Position numbers and translations under genes: made by a program
Shown: positions 32,901 through 43,279 of the stretch, one piece after another
Layout of the letters: every line of letters begins with the position of its first letter
Numbering within the stretch: the first letter of the stretch is position 1
Notes under the pieces: model-generated
What the model was told of the DNA's origin: nothing
Seen by the model: only the letters and a program-made list of their open reading frames with translations
Database searches by the model: none
DNA from: Haliclystus octoradiatus
Lineage: Eukaryota > Cnidaria > Staurozoa > Stauromedusae > Haliclystidae
DNA length: 64,000 nt
NCBI GenBank assembly: GCA_916610825.1
Contig: OU744452.1
Location: 7,224,021-7,288,020 of the forward strand
Direction of reading: 5' to 3'

Positions 32901-35900
32901 TATTCTTTCCTTCACTTTAGTACCAACGTTATAATATTATACCGTAAATGCTCAAGTATCGTCCTTGTTCACCTTTGCATCGGGGCTAGCGTGAGACAAA
33001 CAAGACCTGGACGGTCTGGACCACAATATTCAAAGCTCAAGTATAGGCTACAGAAAATTAAGTAAAGTACTAAGCATATGTTTTAAAACTTGAATGATTG
33101 TTTAAATATACATGCGAATTTACAATCAAGGTTCCACATAACAATAACAGGAATAATAACAATCCACATCTCGTAAATACATATTACTACGAAACAAAAA
33201 CAAGGTGGATTGATGTGCGTGCCATAATTGTGTCAATGCTTTCCCAGTTGAAATGTTGAGCTGAACAAATTGGAAGAACTAATTCGACGGAGAACTTACC
33301 TATTAAAGAAAATTTATAAATCTTCAGGACTTCAGCATACATCGTATTTATTTGCAAGATAATAAATAATGAAGCAAAAGTTGCACTTGCACAGGCCGTC
33401 GGACGAATGTGTACATTCCCATCTAAATCATATACAGTATGGCTTGGAAGTTTCAATTCTAGCCTATTCATGCTTTGAGGGTCACTAAATATGAAACTTA
33501 TCACATTTATCGGTCATATTTATTGGAGAAATAATAAATATTGTATATATGAATCAAAAGTTCATACAAAATATTCTGTACAACGCCGTGAAGTATTCGT
33601 CATGTCAACCCGGAAATTCTAGATTAAATCAATCTGGTCTGTGTGGTCGGTGAGTCGGCGGGTCGGTATTTTACACCCACCGAGAATCATGGTAGAATCA
33701 TAGCTACAATAAATTTGATCCTATAATAGGCCATATGATTCGCAAGAAAATAACGTGGATAATTTGCTAATAAATGGTAGATCATACAACTCCTTTCACT
33801 TATTATCCAACTTGTTTAAAACTTTATGTGTGTAATTTGAAATTCAAATAATTTGCTTAGCTAGTCTACCATCCTTGTTCCTACTTCCTTCTCGCTTCGA
33901 CACTCGAACCATGCTCGAACGTAGACAAAAACAAAAACATTGATGAATATTTCAGGTCACCGTAATAAGTTTTTTGAATTCAGCCTTCAATATTTTGAAC
34001 AGGAACAGCAGTGCTAATGGAAATGATTACATTCAAATTTGACGTTCAACGTTACCAATAATTACAAAAAATGCTAAAGTCTCCATTGTTTAGTGGAGTG
34101 TGATTTTGTTCTGTCCGGGAAATGACGTCATAATATAGCAAGCCAATCACAAATTGTTTTGACGTTCTACGAAATTTTTGGATTTAAAACTCAAAAATGA
34201 AGGGTTTTTGGAAATTTTTTTGGAAGTTTTATCAGTTTTATGGAATTCTGCGGGTATGATATATCCGAAAACGAATAAAATCAACTTTTTAAACTCAAAT
34301 TTTTAGTGGACCTGCCTATTGAGTATAACGATTTACCAGAATGCAAACTGCAGTGTTTGTAGTTTGTGCAGCCAAGTTATATTTCAAATCATATTTCATT
34401 GCGGCTGGACAAAAAGTTTTTGTTACTTTTCTCCTGTTCTGCGGTTGGATCTAGTTAGAATCATATAGAAAATGGTAAAAACAATGCAAAATATGCAGCC
34501 AGAAAAGGTCAAAATTAATAGTTCAGGATAAAACTGGAGTCTCCAAATAGGGAGGCTTGGGTGCCGAAGGCATCCTCCCCTAGGGGGGTCTGGGGGCATG
34601 CACCCCCCCGGAAAATTTTCCAGCAGTTATGCCTAAATTACAGCTAATGCTGCAATCTGTTCGAATTTTAGCAAAAACAGTCACCCAGAAATTCACTTAG
34701 TTGATTGACTTTGAAAACAAAAGGGGTTTAGTTAGTCTCATGGAGTAGTCATCAGGGCTTCGAGGACTTTCAAAATGGCTGCTAAAAACGGAGAAGAACG
34801 TAAATGAATTATCGTAAGGCATTTGCAGCCTTCATTTCAGAATTTCAGAGTCTAAACTGAATAGAAAAAGCGTACAAAATATTTTGTTACACAAATTTAT
34901 ATTATTTAGGACGTAATCTTGAAATATGCTGGACAAAAAAAGTCTTTATTATACAATTTATTTTGTAAATAACAAACACGTGAATTATCGGGAGAATTTG
35001 GGAGCAATCGGGAGAGCGGGAGTTTGCTTTGGAAAGCGGGAGACTCCCGATCAGATCAGGAGGGTTGGAAGCTCTGAAACTGTATCTTTGTACATATTTT
35101 CCATAGAAAAAATTCACATTGGTCTTCTTCTAATTATAAAAACTTGAATAGGCCTACAACTATTTCCTACCCTTCCTTCTGAATTTGGTCTAACCTTCAG
35201 GGACTGAGAGTCCTGGAATTCTCCATTTTATTGAATCCTGCCTAGGCCATATGGTGGATCAGGCCTAACCTCATTCCATCAAGGCCCTCATTTCCGCGCG
35301 GCACTGCAGTGAGGGCCTGGTAAAACTGAAGGTTAAAGGGTGTGCCAGAAACCAAAAGTATGGTGTGCCCAATCACCATGTTTCCCATGTATGACTGGCT
35401 AACAAGCAATCAATGAGTCTCAATAACTTTGAATAATATATCCTACTATCATAGATCTATGAATTCTGTATTTTTTGTGTGCAGACGAGAAAGAGCATCA
35501 ACATCACCAGAAAGAAAAATACCTTCACTCGTAACTACAGTTTCAGAAACAGCTGCTGCAAGAAGACTCCATAACAGTTACAAATCAGCTTCGCTCGACG
35601 AATCGCAACTTACCAGAGGAAAGGAACCGAAGAGAAAGCTAAGTGTTGTTGATGCACCATCAATGAACAGTGACATGTCTACTGTTAAAACATGTGATTC
35701 AATTAGCGAACAACAAGAATGTGAACAAGATGATACGAGTAATGATACCCCTGTGTGTTCTGACGATCAAAATAATAAGCGAAATGATGTTTGTCCTACA
35801 TTAAGTAGTGTTGATATAACAACAATGAAGTCTGTTGCAGAGCCTTCTGATACAATGGAAACAACCAGAGAACATACTTCAAGTCGTTTCACTCAACCGG

Positions 35901-38900
35901 AAACAGATAGTCTGGCTACAACTCATTCCACTCGGAGACCCTTGAAGAAGTGTCTATCTTGTATACACGAAGAAGATGACCTACTGGGGAAATCGGTAAG
36001 CTCGCAAGTTTATTTACAAAATATTAATGCGAGGAAATTATAAATTATGTTTTGTAGACAGGTCATTAAGCAAGGCAAAAGTGATTATTTCAACAATCAA
36101 ATCTATTAGCCATAAGAGCTATAAAATTAGGGCCATCAGATGTAGCTACATTTTTGGAAAGTAATAATCTGTTTGCAACACATTATCATTAAGCTCTTCA
36201 TATTAGGCCTACTTATATAAATTTTTCACCTTGAATTTATTAAATGTTCCATCAAAATTTCAATTCAGTATATGCATTAGCTTTTTCGAAAATTATTTGC
36301 ATAAAAGATTCGAAAGTACAAGAAGAAGAGAAATATATCCGGCCCTAGGGGACGGGATGCAAAATCAGTGTTGCCCCTCACCCAGGTGGATTATATTGAT
36401 TTTTTGAGCCCAATTTTGCAAAGCCCTGCAGTTACCCGTGTGTCCCTTGGGAGCCGCTGATACATCAATTAGGCTATATATATGCCTATATAAATACAGG
36501 TGTGAAAAATTATTGTTATAAATATTTAGAAACAGAAATGGATTAGGCCTACATCCTTCTATCCAATATATTTATTTAGATTTTGTGTGTTTTGTGTTTA
36601 TCTGGTAATTCAGCGGCTCTGGCTATCCCATCCCCATTATGATTAAGAATCATAGAAATGAGAATGTTTTCGTTCAATTCTGTTTTCAGAAAGAACAACT
36701 TATCACAATTATTAGACAGCTCCAGCGACAGACACACTGTAAATCATGCGAGTCGTCTCGGTTACAAGTGAATTTAAACAATACAGAATGTCCTGAAGTT
36801 CAACTGACATCATCAATACCGACAAAATTATCCAATCAAGATTGTTCTAGAGGGTAAGCTTTAGAAACACCATTCTATTCTTCTTCAATTCGATTCTAAA
36901 TTATGCCCTGTTTTAACAAACATTGAGCACTTTCGCATACATGTGTTTACCTCATATTTTATTTAAACACCAGTTGATATGAATGTAAAAGTAAGGTTTT
37001 CCACAATTGCCTCTACGTACATGATTAAAATCAGAGCTTTAATTTTTAAATAATGAGTCAAAATGGAGATATAGGCTACAGATTCTCGCTACTCCAAATT
37101 TTACGCCATAGATGATCATTAGGCATATATAGATGTCATTCTATTAATCCAAATATTAAACCTTATATTAATTATTCTATAATTATTAAATAATATTAAT
37201 TCTTGCCTGACGATTGCCTATGGCATGGAACTTGTAAGGGCACGTCTGACTTACGGAAAATGGAAAGAAATTTACTGAAAAATATAAAACGAGGTCCATT
37301 GTATTCTGCTTTCCTGTACACGAGTGTCCCGCGTGGAAATATATTGTTTCGAGCAATGGATTTAGGTGTAGGCCTAGTGAATATAGCAACAACTATTTTG
37401 CGATGATATTTTCGACTTTGGAGATTCAACATGAAGACATTTGGATATTATTAATATTCTGTTTAATTTACTCCTCCAGTCTTTTACGTAGTTGTTATCA
37501 TCGATTTATGGAAAACGTTTACGTAAAACATTGCTTTGTAATTTATTACATTATTGTCGACTTTGATGGTTGAATTAACTATAACAACAATCAAAGTCAA
37601 GTTCCATTTTTTGTCATTATTAATCTCATAACAATTGGGCTAAGCAATAGCAAGATAAAGACGGTATCCTTCGCAAACGGATACAAATGGTAGCTGCAAT
37701 AATTCTTCGCCATAAAAATAACATCGATTCGAAAGCTTTTGTTAAAACTCTTGATTGTGATGGTAAACTCCAATGTTAACTTTGTCAAACTATTGTCAGC
37801 TACTTGCAAACACTGTTCAGATCGTAATTCGTATTCAATTAAAAACATATACAATTTTGTATTCTTTTCTATCAATGATTAATTTCACAAGTAAAAAGTA
37901 ACAGATGCTAAGTGCAAAAATGGACAAGATAATCACACTCCAAGAGAACATTGCAAAATGTTATTTTCACTGCATCTAAATCCACCGCTCACGACGATAT
38001 ATTTCCTTGCGGTACACTCGTTTACAGTAAAGCAGAATACAATGGACCTCGTTTTATATTTTTCTGTAATTTTTTTTCTGTTTTCTGTAAATCAGACGTG
38101 TCCAACTTGTAATTATATAGAAAGAATTGGCATACCTCCTTTTTGACTCGTTTCACTACTGACACCAAACCATGAAAAGAAGCTTAAAAAGTCATAGCGT
38201 TTTCATGACATTATCATGGCATGTTCACTTTCCAAATTTCAATGTCGTGAATGTGGATGTTTTCATGGTTTTCAAACCTTTCCATGTTCTACAAAATTTA
38301 CGGTGTTCACTTATTACATTTTGATTGTGTTTTCACAACACTTTCATGACATTTTCATGGTTTTAGTGTTGGTAGTGGCTTAAAACACCAGTTATTATAT
38401 AGTTATGTAGACACCAGTTTACTTAGGCTACATTAGTGTAAACACCTGTTGGGTTTTTGTAACTGCCAGTTTATATTCTTTTTTCCTGATTCTGAGAGAA
38501 TGTTTCTGTTCTAGAGCCTTTCTTATTTCTCCCAAAATTTATCAAGAAAAGGGTTTGGGTCTAATATTGTTCATTAACTATTAATAATAATAATAATATT
38601 TTATTTATTTATCAAGCGCTATTTCCATGTTTGCTCAATAGCACTTTACAAGAAATATAAAAAGAAAATAATACTATGATACATTAAAACCTTAAAATAA
38701 AAATAAAAACACAATTTAAAGTCAGCTAAATAAATGTCAAGCAGATAAAATCAACAGTTAATAGCAATCCTGAATAAAATGGTTTTTATTTCTCTTTTAA
38801 AATCTAATATGGAGTCAATAGTCATAATATTTTCATCTGCATAAGTGTTCCATAGAACATTAAGTGTAAACATTAACTGTTTATTGACAGTTAATGAAAC

Positions 38901-41696
38901 GTTTGCACTAGTTCATGAACATTTTATGTTTAGAGTAGGTAGACGGCTAGACCTACTTTGAGTTTTTCTAGCCTTTTTGATACTTTAATGTCAGTTTCAT
39001 GAAGCCTGTCACAAACAATTTTTAATGTTTTCATTCAACTTAGCTTGTGAATATGGACAATAAGGGGTTCTACTGAAAGAAACATTTTTGAAAGTAATGA
39101 TTGATTCTGATGTATATCAACTGAAAAAATTGATTTATAAAAGATTGAGGCTGAACAGATAAGAAATGATGGAGATATGGATGTTTTGGGAAGAGTTTTG
39201 ATGAAGAGTTTTGAGAAAACAGAAAATCGACTGATTATATTATTTCTCTCAGACCTGTTTTGTACAGTATTACCCTTGTTGCCTATTCATGAAAGCAAAG
39301 ATGATGGATAAATACAGTGTTGGATTAACCCACAGGCTTACTAGGCAGCAGCCATAGACCCCGCTAAATTATAGACCACGTAATGTTGGGTTGTCATATC
39401 ATCTTCAAAAAATCCTTTCATGACAACAACAAAAATTTCAATCCGGCACTGGATAAAGATTGGAATCAGGATATATGAAGTTTTTCTCCCCCAAAATTAT
39501 ATAGATTAAATAATCCACATTTTAAAAATGGTCTGATATCAAGGATATGTTTTTTATATTTTATCTGAAATCTAGGATATGAACAGTTCATGAACTGGTT
39601 TACAAAATCAAAATAACCAAGATTTTTATGAACAGTTCATGAATCCGTAACTTTTTTCACAGGTTGCTATACATTTTGAGCAATAAAGGTTCTACTGAAA
39701 AATCCGTTCAAAATAAATGATTGATTGTGATGTATTATAAGCATAAAATTGATTTTTAAACGTTTGAAATGGATCCAATAAAAAATGATGGAGAAATCAA
39801 TGTTTTAATATGCCAATTCTGCCTTGCGTTCATTATTGGAACGTCAAATTTCAATTTTTCCTCTTATCAAGTTAGAAGAATGAACGAAAATGTGTCTGAA
39901 AAATTAACGCATAGTAGAATAGACGTATAAAAACATCGATCCCTTGGTTGTCTCATACCAGATCAACTTCAAGCTTCTACTAATCAATTTTTCCATTTGA
40001 TTTGAATCAGAATCAATCATTTGTTTCAAAGAGATTTTTTCAATAGAAATCCTTATTATAGGCCTAACCACATTACATAGTAATGATTTTATTTCAATTT
40101 GAGCAATATTGTTTTTCCTTCAAGGACACAAACATCTCCTGAAGATTTATCTGCTTTGATCAATAAGTCGATGACGAAAAAAAGCTCAATAGAAAAAATT
40201 CATTTGGCTATCAGTCAAACAGACAATAAAGTGACTATTCCAAACCAATTAGATGTCTTACAGAGCGAGGTAAGCTGTTTTTAGCTAAGTCTACACTATA
40301 CATATGCAATAAATTATAGTTTTACTGAATTTTTAGTGCATGTTCAAACTTTGTCCTTGTGCAAGATAGGTCAATATCTTGTTTCTTAAGTTAATCAAAA
40401 CATACAACAGAATGCCTTTTTGAAATTCCAATCGATATGAATTTTTCAAATGTCATTTTAATTCCTTAGAGTCATATTATTGATTTTGAAATTGATAAAA
40501 TCAGAAATCACATCCCACATCACGTATCATATTCAATCAGTAATGTTCCAGAATCTAGAATTGCAGGATTCCTGATTTTTTTAGACCCTCTGGTGCCTAC
40601 GATTTAGCCTATAGACAGGTTGCACAACATCAATAGGGAAGTTTAGATTTCAGTACCGGTACAACTACGAGTACATTTTTCTTGTTGCGCATCATTTCTA
40701 CGCATTGAGAGAAGCTTATTTGCTCTGAAATCTGTACTGACCTCCTCGCTTCTGAACAACATTTGACGGGAAGCATAAGCCACGGAGTACATGTTTTGAT
40801 TTCACTGTTTTGGTTTGTTTTGGTTAAATATTACATTTTGCTTTTTTGAATAAAAAATATATTGTCCTTTTAAAATTTCTACATAAAATCACAATAAATT
40901 TTCGAAAAATGTCAACTCCCTAATATTACCATTATAGCATCATTCATTTATTTGGTTGTTGGATAACTGGTAGTGCATGATATTGGATAATGTACATAAA
41001 TTGACCACGATGAACAGTTAATCATAACAGTTATACAGAATTTATTCAATATTATAGAATAATGTGTTCTAGTCATTGGTCTACACTTCAATGTGAGAAC
41101 CAAGTAGAATTCAGCAGCAATATGATTGGTATGTTATTGTCAGGCTCAGACAAAAGTAGGAATCCTGCAATGCTGAAGGTTAGAAGAAATTCAGAACAAA
41201 ATGTTAGAATGCCTCTAAAATAACAGGAGGCTGAACCTTCTATCGGACCCTGATTCTGTTGTTGTCATTATAGACAGATGTCCAGTATAGACAGGTTTAT
41301 GGTCACTATAGGCAGGTGGCCTCCTTGTGAACTTGACCATTGCTGCAGGTTTGACTCCGGGGATGTGAATTTAGTTGAGTGTCTTTCTCTATTTCCTTTT
41401 ATCGATTCGATATCATATTAGATGGCTCTCTATAAAAAATAATCATGAAAAGTAACATATGCTTCGTAATCTCTTTCCAGGTTCAAAAAGTATACACCGT
41501 CTCGTCGTTATTTAATAATGAATTGGCATCTGTCCAAGCCAGATTAAGTAATTTAATCTTGAAATCTGAAGGATTAAGTCAAGGATTCAAGATTATGGCT
41601 AAAGAATCTCAATTGGATTTAAATCATATTTCATTGAATAAGAAAATCAGTGTTGAAGGAATGCATTCATTGAATATTATTAACACTGATTGTTAA
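23941..41696 (+). CDS. eight-exon gene encoding a predicted 410-aa Ser/Thr-rich coiled-coil-like protein
   Basis: Proposed exons: 23941-23959, 24430-24477, 29723-29812, 31168-31207, 35485-35995, 36690-36853, 40125-40269 and 41481-41696. Every intron is GT-AG, and the phases fit in order (1,1,1,2,0,2,0), giving 411 codons including TAA. The N-terminus is helical (LDIAQLYMEAA, INHIKYKFQAFNLPRDLLEN). The large fifth exon is polar and Ser/Thr-rich, with a Cys pair in KKCLSCIHEEDD. Exons 6-8 look coiled-coil (KEQLITIIRQLQRQ with C-x2-C in HCKSCES; VQKVYTVSSLFNNELASVQA). There is no signal peptide or membrane segment, so it is probably intracellular, perhaps cytoskeletal or centrosomal by composition only. 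I do not recognise the family. The link between exons 2 and 3 across 5.2 kb is the least certain, and further exons may be hidden there. Confidence 0.65.
24430..24477 (+). CDS. exon 2
   Basis: The acceptor TTTTTTCATAG and donor GCAG|GTGTAT bound 48 nt encoding EQSATLDIAQLYMEAA (first codon shared). The phase matches exon 1 at the left and exon 3 at the right. Confidence 0.55.
25322..25690 (+). mobile_element. tRNA-derived SINE (copy 1, in intron 2)
   Basis: The head is tRNA-like: an A-box in GGCGGATTAGCTCAAATGGC and a B-box GTGGTTCGAATCC near 25384-25396, the two halves of an internal Pol III promoter. A body of about 270 bp follows and is shared with the minus-strand copy at 61182-61552, including GTTGCGCATTGACAATCGAG and GTTTAAAATCATTG. 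It ends ACACCGTCTACATTACTTT. ATAAACCC (25313-25320) and ATAAACTC (25696-25703) form a candidate 8-bp target duplication. The spacing between anticodon-side stem and B-box suggests a long variable arm (Leu/Ser-type tRNA), which is tentative. Confidence 0.8.
26709..26786. repeat. nested hairpin
   Basis: The inner stem CCCTGTTTATC (26723-26733) pairs with GATAAACAGGG (26741-26751) over 11 perfect pairs with a 7-nt loop. Outside it, AACCCCGTT (26709-26717) pairs with AACGGGGTT (26778-26786). It is in intron 2. Function is unknown; it may be a structured RNA or the core of a fold-back element. Confidence 0.5.
29723..29812 (+). CDS. exon 3
   Basis: CTTTCTGCAG precedes AAATGATTCGC; the donor is GATC|GTAAGT. 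Encodes EMIRAKPNSIRWDEINHI and on to NLPRD. It contains an in-frame ATG (29725) in a good context, so an alternative first coding exon starting here cannot be excluded. Confidence 0.7.
31168..31207 (+). CDS. exon 4 (40-nt micro-exon)
   Basis: The acceptor TTTTTTATTCTTAG and donor CAAG|GTGAGT are both strong. In the phase left by exon 3 it reads LLENLVLSSPPLA and ends in phase 2, matching exon 5. Confidence 0.65.
31378..34320. mobile_element. 2.9-kb TIR element with nested palindrome (intron 4)
   Basis: Terminal inverted repeats: AATAGGCAGGTCCACTAAAA at 31378-31397 and its reverse complement, with one extra T, at about 34297-34320. Inside, 32495-32905 and 33048-33690 form a long inverted repeat. 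No transposase frame is visible and the target duplication is unclear. The likely class is a non-autonomous fold-back DNA transposon. Confidence 0.5.
32495..33690. repeat. long imperfect palindrome (arms about 410 bp, right arm with about 220 bp inserted)
   Basis: Left-arm blocks recur reversed in the right arm. ATACCGACTCGCCGACCACA (about 32519) matches the reverse complement near 33650. CGGCGTTGTACAGAATATTT recurs near 33575, GAGATGTGGATTGTTATTAT near 33155, and TTACTTAATTTTCTGTA near 33050. The loop is about 145 bp (32906-33047). Open frames of up to 124 codons in this area (32691-33065 plus, 33187-33504 minus) have no recognisable domain and are by-products of the repeat. Confidence 0.7.
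34545..34625. repeat. GC-rich GGGGGCATGC repeat motif
   Basis: CCTAGGGGGGTCTGGGGGCA, then TGCACCCCCCCGGAAAATTT. The same arrangement (G-run, GGGGGCATGC or GGCATGC, C-run, GGAAAATTTT) appears near 11515-11575 and 63940-63990. It stands out strongly against the AT-rich background. Confidence 0.5.
35188..35345. repeat. short TIR element (MITE-like) with inner GGCCCTCA palindrome
   Basis: CTAACCTTCAG near 35190 and CTGAAGGTTAA near 35327-35337 are inverted. Inside, AAGGCCCTCATT and AGTGAGGGCCTGG form a second stem. It lies in intron 4. Confidence 0.4.
35485..35995 (+). CDS. exon 5 (largest, Ser/Thr-rich)
   Basis: The acceptor TTTTTTGTGTGCAG and donor AATCG|GTAAGC bound 511 nt. It begins RRERASTSPERKIPSL, runs through a polar Ser/Thr/Asp/Glu-rich region (CDSISEQQECEQDDTSNDTP), and closes with RRPLKKCLSCIHEEDDLLGK. 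Several S/T-P sites suggest phosphorylation, by composition only. No stop occurs in 170 codons in an AT-rich region, which supports coding. Confidence 0.8.
36690..36853 (+). CDS. exon 6
   Basis: The acceptor CAATTCTGTTTTCAG and donor AGAGG|GTAAGC give KEQLITIIRQLQRQTHCKSC, and then a Ser/Asn-rich stretch ending SNQDCSRG. A short heptad-like run precedes a C-x2-C pair. Phases 0 in and 2 out fit both neighbours. Confidence 0.75.
38581..38945 (-). mobile_element. L2/CR1-type LINE 3' end fragment (intron 6)
   Basis: The (TAA)n run at 38581-38597 followed by ATTTATTTATCAAGCGCTAT is the 3' terminus typical of L2/CR1-like LINEs seen in reverse, with an (ATT)n tail. Further right the minus strand reads WNTYADENIMTIDSILDFKR and EIKTILF, the LW......FK..LK..LF C-terminus of ORF2 in degraded form. 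Confidence 0.5.
39057..40063. repeat. three copies of an about 120-bp unit, two direct and one inverted
   Basis: Copies start near 39057 (ACAATAAGGGGTTCTACTGA), near 39680 (AATAAAGGTTCTACTGAAAA) and, reversed, end near 40063 (reverse complement ATAAGGATTTCTATTGAAAA). All share AATGATTGATT.TGAT. The second and third face each other across 380 bp like terminal inverted repeats of a short element. Target duplications are not clear. They lie in intron 6. Confidence 0.5.
40125..40269 (+). CDS. exon 7
   Basis: The acceptor TTGTTTTTCCTTCAAG and donor GCGAG|GTAAGC give (G)TQTSPEDLSALINKSM, KIHLAISQTDNK and DVLQSE. Charged and amphipathic. Phases 2 in and 0 out fit both neighbours. Confidence 0.75.
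41265..41340. repeat. degenerate short-period repeat (TATAGACAGGT / GGCCACCTG type)
   Basis: TATAGACAGATGTCCAGTAT, AGACAGGTTTATGGTCACTA and TAGGCAGGTGGCC follow each other with a period near 20-22 bp. The reverse complement of the same theme occurs at 56285-56405. Confidence 0.4.
41481..41696 (+). CDS. exon 8 (terminal)
   Basis: The acceptor TAATCTCTTTCCAG precedes VQKVYTVSSLFNNELASVQA, then RLSNLILKSEGLSQGFKIMA, ending INTDC and TAA at 41694-41696. The residue pattern suggests a helical, possibly coiled-coil, C-terminus. I do not see a close poly(A) signal. Confidence 0.75.
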   Translation, partial: VQKVYTVSSLFNNELASVQARLSNLILKSEGLSQGFKIMAKESQLDLNHISLNKKISVEGMHSLNIINTDC

Positions 41697-41699
41697 GAT

Positions 41700-42850
41700 G
41701 ATTCTCGATGTTGTTTGACCTCGTATGGAAACTTGACAAAGAAATGATTATAGATTTTGTAGAGCTTATACAAATGTCATGGTTGGTTGCAGTAATGGGA
41801 CTTTAGATACATTATACAGCTTTTAATAATGAATTACTTCTGAACAATGGTGAATATCATACGACATTCACACTACCTTAACACGTCATTGCTATTCAAG
41901 CAATCTGTGTAGTGTGTAGCAGTATAGTCCCATAGAAAAATTAAACTAATTATATGGACATTTTAACTTTTAGATTGTTATTGAAAATCGTCTACAATTA
42001 TTCTCCATGAAATTCTGAACCAATTACAGTCCAAAAAAATATTTTTTAAAAACCGACAATTATTTTAGACGCAGTGCACATTTTAGCGTATGATTCTGAT
42101 TGGTTCTGAATACGATTGTGGCCGGATAATTCTAGACTATTTCCAATAACAATATGATGGTTAAAATGGCCATATGATTGGTTGATTTCTTGTATGGGAC
42201 TATACTACTACACAGATTTAGATCTGCTGACACATTACTACTCAAACCGCGCACTATTTCTATCATTCAACCCCTGTAGCGCAAATGAAGGATCCAAATA
42301 TCATTTTTGAAGACTATAGAGCGCTGATTGGAGAATGATTTATTCAGAAATTATGGATTGCATTACACTTTTATTGATATTCAATAGGCAATAATACAGT
42401 ATTTCAACTGTTCTCTATATGATTGATCAAATCGCCATCTTAGATTATAAATTCAAATTTTAACCCGAAGATAGAACTCTTTGAAATCAAATTATATTAT
42501 CCTTAAATTCTGACATGTTCGGTCAGGAACTAAATAAATTCAAGATTATTTAAATGATCATCAGAAATATATATTATTGATTAAATGTGTGAATAGTACA
42601 AATATTATCTACGCCACATAAAATGGATTAATAATAATTATGAAAATAGTTTAAGCACATTCATATATTTATTATAACATGTAAATAGTATAGAAGTAAT
42701 GTAGATAAAGTATCACGGAAAAGTATATAATCAATCACCACAGCGAGATAACTACGTTCACCTTTTGTATTGTCCCGTAAATACTAATCTTCCAAGTTTC
42801 TTGAAGACCAATTAGTGATCAAAGTGGGTGAAATGTTTTTACAACCAGGG
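41700..42850. other. no gene recognised
   Basis: AT-rich sequence containing the unidentified 3' end of the upstream transcript. No supported ORF or repeat boundary. Confidence 0.4.
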
Positions 42851-42854
42851 CTTT

Positions 42855-43275
42855 CCCTAGTATGGGGGTATTGGGCGCGTGACACCCCCCTGACGACTTG
42901 GTCAATCGGCAAAATGGCAAACGAATATTGTGATGTTCGCTTTCCAATAGTATAAGTTGGAGGCCTCTTCTAATTCTTATCCATTTATTCATGGCCACGC
43001 AACTGTGACATCATGAATACTGAAGATAGAGACAATTTCAACTGTCTGTGTTTGATTAGGACAGACGAATAAAAATTATGGGCCCCATAGGATATCTTGA
43101 AAACATGGCCCGAAAAATGTTACATCACTGAGCTACAGGAGTATTCCGATCATGGCTTTAGGTCTATGACTCTATGTACAATTTAAACACGCATGGTAAG
43201 ACTTGTGTGGGGGATTTAACTCCGCATGCTGCCAATTTATGGCTACATATCCGGATCGGACTCCAGTTAAATCGG
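42855..43275 (+). repeat. dispersed repeat, copy B (related to 4729-5126)
   Basis: Same ordered blocks as copy A: CCTGACGACTTGGTCAATCGG, TGTTTGATTAGGACAGACGA, ATGTACAATTTAAACACGCA and GATCGGACTCCAGTTAAATC. The class is unknown. Confidence 0.5.
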
Positions 43276-43279
43276 CAAA

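Noticed and set aside
32691-33065. 124-codon plus-strand ORF
   Set aside because: It lies within the palindrome arm and loop, has no domain, and its composition follows the repeat rather than a protein.
33187-33504. 105-codon minus-strand ORF
   Set aside because: It is in the opposite palindrome arm, and its frame does not correspond to a conserved protein in the left arm.
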